From: G020354785 sp965602045
GTDB taxonomy: Bacteria > Bacteroidota > Bacteroidia > Bacteroidales > UBA10428
DNA: 8,059 bases
NCBI GenBank assembly: GCA_965602045.1
Contig: CBFCXR010000117.1
Location: 1-8,059, forward strand
Direction of reading: 5' to 3'
The notes below the pieces were generated by a model, which was given only the letters and a program-made list of their open reading frames with translations, searched no databases and was not told the DNA's origin. The position numbers and the translations under genes are program-made. Below are positions 1 through 4,167 of this stretch, piece by piece. Every line of letters begins with the position of its first letter. Within the stretch, counting starts at the first letter, position 1.

Positions 1-662
1 GAATTAAATTGAGTGTAACCACCCATTATTGAGAGATGCAAAACCGGAAGTTTCTCAAGTGCCGGTATCCATTGTTTAATGCTATGCTTCGCTCCTATCC
101 CCCATAAACCCACCTTACCGTATTTCCCTATTTCCATTTTAGGCATTAATCTGACAATGACATCAGTACCCTTAAAAAGACCCAGTCCCAATTGTGCCAT
201 CGGACTTAACCAAAGACCAACACCTGTTCCCTGGGGAGTATTTATTGATGCTACGGAAGAATTCCCAATATAATAATCTATCTGGGGCCCGCGATCAGTT
301 TCACCAGCAACAGTAGGGGCAACAGAATTTCCGGTTTGGAACCTGGTATTGTTTGATAAATCAAGATCAGCCAAATCAAATGTTTTTGCCTCTTCAGGGA
401 CAAAAGACATATTTGTAGTTATTGTTAAGTCAATTCCACCTGGTTTATGCGGTTTTGCTGTGTTATACCAGCCACCTGACAAGCTGGTTCCAATTGCGTT
501 GGCCCATGGGGTTATATATGCCTCAAACATTTTTTCAGCATCAGAAACACCTCCTGCAAAAAATTCACCAAGAGTTTTAATCTGGGCAGAGGATGATAAT
601 GACCAGCTAATAAATAAAATAATTAAGAAAACGTTCTTACTTAACAATTTTACTGTTTTCAT
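1..662 (-). CDS. Secreted DUF6588-like protein, 3' end outside window
   Basis: Reading the minus strand from the ATG at 662-660 gives an uninterrupted frame of 220 codons to the window edge, so the C-terminus is missing. The first 26 residues form a classic signal peptide: basic start MKTVK, hydrophobic core VFLIILFISW, then SSSA before Q27, the likely signal peptidase I site. The mature part begins IKTLGEFFAGGVSDAEKMF and continues with a W-A-N-A-I-G-T-S-L, GGWYNTAKPHKPGGIDLT and later TVAGETDRGP pattern. I recognise this as the N-terminal half of the DUF6588 family of Bacteroidota. From memory that family is of unknown function and probably sits in the periplasm or outer membrane. Glycine-rich amphipathic stretches such as VGLWLSPMAQLGLGLFKG fit outer-membrane beta strands. 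No partner gene is visible. The family call is from memory and moderately secure; the coding call and secretion are strong. Confidence 0.82.
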   Translation of the reverse strand, partial: MKTVKLLSKNVFLIILFISWSLSSSAQIKTLGEFFAGGVSDAEKMFEAYITPWANAIGTSLSGGWYNTAKPHKPGGIDLTITTNMSFVPEEAKTFDLADLDLSNNTRFQTGNSVAPTVAGETDRGPQIDYYIGNSSVASINTPQGTGVGLWLSPMAQLGLGLFKGTDVIVRLMPKMEIGKYGKVGLWGIGAKHSIKQWIPALEKLPVLHLSIMGGYTQFN

Positions 663-849
663 AGTTTGTTAGTTTTGTTTGTAATTTGCAATAAATTTAA
701 ATTTATAAAAATTAATTTTAAAATAGTATATCCTGATACATAATAATTATAGCAAGTTATTAATAATCTTGTTAATTAATTGATTGTCAGGATGTAAGAC
801 AGCAGTGATGCAATATGCTGAAATTAACATGTTAAATCTTTTTATAACA

Positions 850-857
850 AAAATAAG
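850..857 (-). promoter_or_regulatory. Candidate -7 box for the leftward secreted-protein gene
   Basis: On the minus strand this reads TATTTTTG, a full match to the Bacteroidota -7 consensus TAnnTTTG. It lies about 190 bp before the ATG at 662, which implies a long leader. I see no good -33 TTTG at the usual spacing, so the assignment is weak. Confidence 0.22.
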
Positions 858-863
858 ATATTA

Positions 864-871
864 TATTTGCA
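864..871 (+). promoter_or_regulatory. Bacteroidota-type -7 promoter box for tRNA-Lys
   Basis: TATATTTG matches the Bacteroidota sigma-ABfr -7 consensus TAnnTTTG exactly and ends about 20 bp before the first base of the tRNA, a sensible distance for a short precursor leader. The -33 element is not obvious. It sits almost back to back with a minus-strand candidate at 850-857. Confidence 0.42.
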
Positions 872-890
872 ACGCTTTTAAATATAGCAT

Positions 891-963
891 GATTCTGTAG
901 CTCAGTTGGTAGAGCACATCCCTTTTAAGGATGGGGTCCTGGGTTCGAGACCCAGCAGGATCA
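891..963 (+). tRNA. tRNA-Lys (anticodon UUU)
   Basis: A complete 73-nt cloverleaf can be drawn. The acceptor stem pairs GATTCTG (891-897) with CAGGATC (956-962), with one G-T wobble. The D arm pairs GCTC (900-903) with GAGC (912-915) around AGTTGGTA. The anticodon stem pairs CATCC (917-921) with GGATG (929-933) around the loop CTTTTAA. The anticodon TTT is at 924-926, which decodes AAA/AAG lysine codons. The variable loop is GGGTC, and the T arm pairs CTGGG with CCCAG around TTCGAGA. The discriminator base is A963. CCA is not encoded (CAA follows), so it must be added after transcription, as is common in Bacteroidota. It stands alone, not in a tRNA cluster. Confidence 0.97.
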
Positions 964-984
964 CAAAAATTAAAATTAACCTTC

Positions 985-1068
985 CCTTAACTTGCCAGAC
1001 TTATCCTGCTTAAGGACTTAGCGGGGCTTGCATCAGCAATAAGCTCCGGTTTGCAATGCGCAAGCCTC
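985..1068. repeat. Inverted-repeat pair (structured GC-richer island) downstream of tRNA-Lys
   Basis: Two nested or adjacent inverted repeats are visible. CCTTAA (985-990) is complementary to TTAAGG (1010-1015). GGGGCTTGC (1023-1031) is complementary to GCAAGCCTC (1060-1068), nine pairs including one G-T. Inside the second, GCAA (1036-1039) can pair with TTGC (1051-1054), giving a roughly 46-nt extended hairpin. The stretch is clearly richer in G and C than its surroundings and has no coding frame I trust. It could be a small structured RNA, a processing signal after the tRNA, or a dispersed palindromic element. I match it to no known RNA family. Confidence 0.4.
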
Positions 1069-1193
1069 TTATCGGTGGTATCCTAATAAGTGACAAGTAT
1101 CATATTAAATTGATGATTTATATCATCTGGTATTACTTGACTTTTAGTGGTATTTTATATTAGTTTTATTACCGTAAATTAATTTTCAATACC

Positions 1194-1409
1194 ATGGAAA
1201 CAACTCTACAAACCCCACTTAAACTTGAAAAGAATATCTGCATGTCCAGCGATGAACTTGAGAGTATGGGAATATTCCCTACAAATTTACAGTGTTTTAC
1301 TTATTATCATTATGTATTATATCAAAAAGAAAACCAAAGGATAATTCTAAAACCATTGCCGCACAATCTTTTTAAGATTATTAGAGTATATGACTTTTTA
1401 AGTGCCTAG
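1194..1409 (+). CDS. Hypothetical small protein, 71 aa
   Basis: An ATG-started frame of 71 codons ends in TAG. I do not recognise the product. It is predicted to be soluble: there is no signal peptide or convincing membrane segment. It has an acidic patch (SSDELESMG), an aromatic run (CFTYYHYVLYQ) and a basic, hydrophobic C-terminus (RIILKPLPHNLFKIIRVYDFL). Cysteines are at 16 and 34. The composition is protein-like rather than random, but nothing proves translation. A TAATTTTC sequence at 1180-1187 is one base off the Bacteroidota -7 box and would give an almost leaderless message. The gene is isolated: a GC-richer intergenic stretch lies upstream, and the leftward-reading receiver gene converges on it downstream. 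It could be a spurious frame in AT-rich DNA. Confidence 0.38.
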   Translation: METTLQTPLKLEKNICMSSDELESMGIFPTNLQCFTYYHYVLYQKENQRIILKPLPHNLFKIIRVYDFLSA

Positions 1410-1608
1410 ACATATTTATATTTGCGGTCATATTTCTCTACTTTACATAGTAAATGATTTAATTACTTTTTGAGATTCGTCCTTCTACGGGTATTTAAAA
1501 TCAGTTATAATTATTTTTTATGAAGTATCAACTTAAAGGCTGAACCTCAACATCTGAGATATGCAATGTCTTCAATTTTAGCAGTTAAGCGTAAATACTA
1601 TAATGTAT
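1410..1608. other. Convergent intergenic region with small hairpin
   Basis: No gene is seen between the small ORF and the end of the leftward receiver gene. TAAATAC (1592-1598) pairs with GTATTTA (1605-1611) around TATAAT. This 7-bp AT-rich stem overlaps the stop codon of the receiver gene. It lacks a following T-run on either strand, so I do not call it a terminator. Confidence 0.35.
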
Positions 1609-1983
1609 TTAAAGCTCCTTGCTAAAAGAATCAAGCAAACTCATGATTTTTTGTACTGAATATGGTTTTGTCAATAACTGGTCAAATCCAACATCTTTAT
1701 AATCATCAAAAAATATCTTTGGATTATGTGCAGTTAAAGCAATTATCGGCATATTGTTTTTAGGCTGTTTGAAAAAATCTCTTATATGTTTTGTAGCTTC
1801 AATTCCATTCATAACAGGCATTTCAATATCCATAAGAACGATATCGATATCATTATTTTCCATCAATATTTCGATGGCTATTTTTCCATTCTCAGCTTCA
1901 AGATGCGTGTGCCCTAAATCCTCTATTATTTCACATAATAGTAACCTGTTAGTAAAAATATCATCTGTAATTAAAATCTTCAT
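1609..1983 (-). CDS. Stand-alone response-regulator receiver (REC) protein, 124 aa
   Basis: A single REC domain fills the whole 124-residue protein, so it has no output domain. The acidic pair is D7/D8 in ILITDD. The phospho-acceptor is D52 in IVLMDIEMP, the switch Thr is T84 in IALTAH, and the conserved Lys is K106 in LLTKP. All catalytic positions are intact. The AENG...LMDIEMPVMNGIEATKHIR wording is the style of receivers fused to hybrid histidine kinases, so it may have arisen from one. It starts 32 bp downstream of the Crp/Fnr gene on the same strand and is probably co-transcribed. This suggests it modulates that regulator or shares its signal. It would act in the cytoplasm by accepting phosphate from a kinase or passing it on. 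The partner is unproven; the hybrid kinase at the right edge is one candidate. Confidence 0.93.
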   Translation of the reverse strand: MKILITDDIFTNRLLLCEIIEDLGHTHLEAENGKIAIEILMENNDIDIVLMDIEMPVMNGIEATKHIRDFFKQPKNNMPIIALTAHNPKIFFDDYKDVGFDQLLTKPYSVQKIMSLLDSFSKEL

Positions 1984-2015
1984 TTTCTTTTTTTAAGTAA
2001 ATTATCCATCGTCAA

Positions 2016-2699
2016 TTAACCTAACTCACTAAGAGTTTTAACAATATTCATACTGTTAATAGAAACTTTCGAACCTTCAAGATTTATTATTTTATCATGT
2101 TTAAATTCTGCTAATGTCCTGATAAAGCTTTCCTTGGTTGTGCCTGCCATTTCAGCTAATTCCCTCCTGGTTAAGGGAAATTCAAATTCACTAGATTTAT
2201 ATATATATTCAACAAAATATAATATAACATCTGCAATACGACCTGGTAATTGTTTATGCGACTGACTCATTAATCTGCTGAAAATAAATAAGCCATCGTT
2301 ACATAGTAAATTAATTATTTTCAACGCAAATTCTCCGTTAGTTTTCAATATTTTATTAAACACTTCTCTATCTATAAAACATATTTCTGCAAATTGAATT
2401 GCCGAAGCTGAATACTGATGCATATCTCCTGCGTAAGTCGACAACAATCCCAGAAAATCATTTTCTAATGCAATCTTTAAAACTATATATTTGTTATTCC
2501 TGCTTTCCTTATAAATTTTAATCAGCCCGGATTTTACATACGTTATATGAGAAGTACGGGTATTCTGCCTGAAAATTATCTCTTTCTTTTCATATTTTAC
2601 AATATTACTGTGTTGCCTAATCTCTTCAATTTCAACTTCTGATAAACAATCTCCAAACGGAATAGTAAATGGGAGATCACTATTTTGATTTATAGTCAT
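2016..2699 (-). CDS. Crp/Fnr-family transcriptional regulator, 227 aa
   Basis: The length and layout are those of a Crp/Fnr regulator. An N-terminal cyclic-nucleotide-binding-like beta roll spans about residues 15-120 (EKKEIIFRQNTRTSHITYV, SGLIKIYKES, ENDFLGLLSTYAG). A long dimerisation helix follows at about 122-150. A winged helix-turn-helix lies at about 152-215 (LPGRIADVILYF, then FPLTRRELAEMAGTTKESFIRTLAEFK, with recognition helix TTKESFIRTLAEF). The phosphate-cassette Arg-Ser typical of cAMP-binding members is not evident. The N-terminal cysteine cluster of oxygen-sensing FNR is absent too: the only cysteines are at 18, 107 and 133. The ligand is therefore unknown. It acts as a cytoplasmic, dimeric DNA-binding regulator and is the only transcription factor in the window. 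It leads a two-gene unit with the receiver at 1609-1983 and is divergent from the receiver at 2935, with inverted repeats between them. Autoregulation is plausible. Confidence 0.95.
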   Translation of the reverse strand: MTINQNSDLPFTIPFGDCLSEVEIEEIRQHSNIVKYEKKEIIFRQNTRTSHITYVKSGLIKIYKESRNNKYIVLKIALENDFLGLLSTYAGDMHQYSASAIQFAEICFIDREVFNKILKTNGEFALKIINLLCNDGLFIFSRLMSQSHKQLPGRIADVILYFVEYIYKSSEFEFPLTRRELAEMAGTTKESFIRTLAEFKHDKIINLEGSKVSINSMNIVKTLSELG

Positions 2700-2934
2700 A
2701 TAATTTCAAGTAACAGAATTCTTAAATAAATATAATAAAAATAGTTGATTAATAAAATATTTATATTATAATATGGTTATATATATCACCTTTATTCAAA
2801 TAACAAGTTAAATAATGAATTTTTATTTAACGATGTTATATCATGTATACGATATTAGTCAATATTTTAAGTTAAATTTAGTTTTATATCTTATTTTTTT
2901 ATATATTTAGTATAGATATCTCAAATTTTTACAA
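2700..2934. promoter_or_regulatory. Divergent promoter region between crp/fnr-like and receiver genes
   Basis: This 235-bp, extremely AT-rich spacer must hold promoters for both directions. Rightward, TATATTTA at 2902-2909 is one base off TAnnTTTG and 33 bp before the ATG at 2935. Leftward, TATATTTA read on the minus strand (2734-2727) is the equivalent, 28 bp before the regulator's start. Neither has a convincing -33 box, and such matches are expected by chance here. Besides the perfect repeat at 2807-2831, ATATC/GATAT (2838-2855) brackets the palindrome GTATAC. Confidence 0.45.
2807..2831. repeat. Perfect 9-bp inverted repeat, candidate operator
   Basis: GTTAAATAA (2807-2815) and TTATTTAAC (2823-2831) are perfect inverted copies separated by 7 bases (TGAATTT). 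The two-fold symmetric layout of about 25 bp suits a dimeric regulator. It lies about 110 bp from either flanking start codon. It does not match the E. coli CRP or FNR consensus half-sites. The divergent Crp/Fnr-type protein is the obvious candidate binder, but this is inference. Confidence 0.4.
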
Positions 2935-3321
2935 ATGGTATTAAAGAAAGACTATAATATACTGGTTGTTGACGATTCTACAACCAACGTGGTATTACTT
3001 GAAGCTATTTTCTATGATAGAGGTTATAAAATTGATACTGCTTTAAATGCAATTGAAGCTTTTTCAATTATTGATAAAGAAATACCTGACTTAATTTTAT
3101 TGGATTTATTGATGCCGAAGGTTAGTGGATTTGATTTTCTTAAGAAATTAAGGTCAAGCAAACACACTAAAGATACTCCGGTTATTGTTGTTACAGCTTC
3201 TACTGATGACGAAAATGTTGACAGAATAATGAGATTGGGTGCTGTGGATTATATTAAAAAGCCAATTGATTTAAAATATATTGTTGATAAAGTCGAATCA
3301 GTACTTGAACAAAACATCTAA
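2935..3321 (+). CDS. Stand-alone response-regulator receiver (REC) protein, 128 aa
   Basis: One REC domain occupies residues about 7-124 and nothing follows it. Key residues are the acidic pair D13/D14 (ILVVDD), phospho-acceptor D57 (LILLDLLMP), switch Thr T87 (VIVVTAS) and Lys K109 in YIKKP. All are present, so it should be phosphorylatable. The sequence style (LGAVDYIKKPIDLKYIVDKV, LRSSKHTKDTPVIVVTA) resembles PleD/DivK-like and other single-domain receivers more than hybrid-kinase receivers. The ATG at 2935 has no Shine-Dalgarno sequence (TTTTTACAA before it), as is usual in Bacteroidota. It is divergent from the Crp/Fnr gene, with another receiver 175 bp downstream. Its likely role is a cytoplasmic phosphorelay intermediate or a protein-protein switch; the partner is unknown. 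Confidence 0.93.
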   Translation: MVLKKDYNILVVDDSTTNVVLLEAIFYDRGYKIDTALNAIEAFSIIDKEIPDLILLDLLMPKVSGFDFLKKLRSSKHTKDTPVIVVTASTDDENVDRIMRLGAVDYIKKPIDLKYIVDKVESVLEQNI

Positions 3322-3347
3322 CTTACAATCCCGATTATTTAATCCTG

Positions 3348-3376
3348 GTTAAGTTTAATACTTAGTTAAGTCTAAT
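3348..3376. repeat. Tandem 12-bp direct repeat, 17-bp period
   Basis: GTTAAGTTTAAT (3348-3359) recurs as GTTAAGTCTAAT (3365-3376) with one mismatch and a start-to-start distance of 17 bp. It lies in the 175-bp spacer between two receiver genes. It may be a regulator-binding site for the downstream gene; chance duplication in AT-rich DNA cannot be excluded. Confidence 0.3.
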
Positions 3377-3450
3377 CTATATTGTTATTCAACTTATTAT
3401 TCTTAAATTTATTCATATATTAGGATTAATTCAACAATTCATTAAACAAA

Positions 3451-3458
3451 TCATTTTG
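3451..3458 (+). promoter_or_regulatory. Candidate -7 box for receiver gene at 3497
   Basis: TCATTTTG differs from TAnnTTTG at one position and lies 38 bp before the preferred ATG at 3497. No clear -33 element is visible at the normal spacing. Confidence 0.22.
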
Positions 3459-3496
3459 CTGAATGTCGATTGGATAACCAGAGTTGCGAGCTAAAT

Positions 3497-3847
3497 ATGA
3501 AAAGAATACTCATAGTTGACGATAATCTGATGATGAGACGGCTGATTAGAAATGTATTCAGAGAAGATAATTATATCATTAAAGAGGCTAGAAATGGTAT
3601 GGAGGGCCTGAAATTAATTGACAAGGACTCTTATGATTTGGTAATTACAGATATTGTTATGCCTGAAATGGAAGGAATTGAATTTATAATACGGCTTAAA
3701 AAAAACTTTCCCAAGACTAAAATAATAGCAATATCAGGTGGCCAGCCATATTACCTTTATATGGCTAAAAAGCTCGGCATTGATGCTATTTTCACAAAAC
3801 CGTTGAATCAATCTGATTTTGTAAGCATGGTAAAAAATATTATTTAA
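3497..3847 (+). CDS. Stand-alone response-regulator receiver (REC) protein, 116 aa
   Basis: I place the start at the ATG at 3497 (MKRILIVDD) because the domain begins directly there, as in most single-domain receivers. The frame stays open upstream to a TTG at 3470, which would add nine residues (MDNQSCELN) that belong to no part of the fold. Numbered from the ATG, the acidic pair is D8/D9, phospho-acceptor D52 (LVITDIVMP), switch residue S80 (IAISGG) and Lys K101 (IFTKP). The receiver is intact, and Ser at the Thr position is a tolerated variant. The MPEMEGIEFIIRLKKNFPKTKIIAISGG wording is CheY-like and common in alphaproteobacterial single receivers. There is no output domain. It is followed by a 320-bp gap and then the membrane sensor, all reading rightward. 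Confidence 0.92.
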   Translation: MKRILIVDDNLMMRRLIRNVFREDNYIIKEARNGMEGLKLIDKDSYDLVITDIVMPEMEGIEFIIRLKKNFPKTKIIAISGGQPYYLYMAKKLGIDAIFTKPLNQSDFVSMVKNII

Positions 3848-4167
3848 TTTTCTGAGTTTATTTTTTCGTTTTTTGTTGTTTGTTATTAAAAAATCGTTAA
3901 TCAATATTCGATATTCATAAATCCCCGGCCCTGACACATCATTTTAAAATCCCGGACTTTTTACTAATTATAAAATATATTGCCTATTTTTTTATTATAA
4001 AAGATCATCTGCAACAATAAGATGTTCAGGCAAAAGAACAGAAAGCTTATTTTCATATAGCTTTAACTTAAAAATATTACTTTAAAAAAATGTTATATTA
4101 AAAAATATTATTTATTTTTAAATATAAAGTCTTTCAATTTTGTAGAAATTTGACTAATGCAATTCAT
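3848..4167 (+). other. Long AT-rich spacer before the membrane sensor gene
   Basis: These 320 bases contain no credible gene. They hold a small GC patch with CCCCGG and CCCGG at about 3924-3955, and a run of short inverted repeats at 4003-4064. CAATTTTG at 4135-4142, one base off TAnnTTTG, is a possible -7 box 25 bp before the preferred ATG at 4168. No canonical terminator for the preceding receiver gene is evident, since T-runs here are not preceded by a stable stem. Confidence 0.4.
4003..4064 (+). repeat. Cluster of three short inverted repeats upstream of sensor gene
   Basis: GATCATCT (4003-4010) pairs with AGATGTTC (4020-4027), seven of eight positions. TGTTC (4023-4027) pairs with GAACA (4036-4040). 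AAAGCT (4042-4047) pairs with AGCTTT (4059-4064). The first two share bases 4023-4027 and so exclude each other. Whether the stretch is transcribed depends on where the promoter lies: if the -7 box at 4135-4142 is real, it is upstream DNA rather than leader RNA. Confidence 0.3.

Larger units (their letters stand above)
663..890. other. AT-rich intergenic region between secreted-protein gene and tRNA-Lys
   Basis: No convincing gene lies here. The region must carry the leftward promoter of the secreted-protein gene and the rightward promoter of the tRNA. It also holds an imperfect palindrome, CAAGTTATTAATAATCTTG at 753-771, with CAAG/CTTG ends and an AT-rich middle. That could be an operator but is weak in such AT-rich DNA. 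Confidence 0.5.

Noticed and set aside
79..672. Plus-strand open frames at 79-273 and 349-672
   Set aside because: They lie antisense to the clearly real secreted-protein gene, whose signal peptide and family pattern are on the minus strand.
891..1100. tRNA-Lys 3' end as an attachment site for an integrated element
   Set aside because: No second copy of the tRNA 3' end and no integrase gene are found in the window.
1592..1611. TAAATAC/GTATTTA hairpin as a terminator
   Set aside because: The stem is AT-only apart from one C-G pair, it overlaps a stop codon, and no T-run follows on either strand.
3339..3429. TTAATCCT/AGGATTAA inverted repeat about 75 bp apart
   Set aside because: The arms are short, the loop is long and the DNA is AT-rich; chance is likely.
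3463..3477. Four-codon leader ATG TCG ATT GGA TAA before the third receiver
   Set aside because: It carries no regulatory codon run and is expected by chance.
3470..3496. TTG start for the third receiver
   Set aside because: The nine added residues precede the canonical MKRILIVDD start and are not part of the fold; the ATG at 3497 is preferred.
3848..3900. T-rich stretch after the third receiver as a rho-independent terminator
   Set aside because: The only pairing is T-run to A-run with one CG; no stable GC stem precedes the T-tract.
3734..3937. 67-codon minus-strand open frame overlapping the end of the third receiver
   Set aside because: It overlaps the conserved C-terminal part of the receiver on the opposite strand and shows no family features.
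4150..4167. TTG start for the membrane sensor
   Set aside because: It adds only six residues ahead of an ATG that directly precedes a basic stretch and the first membrane helix.
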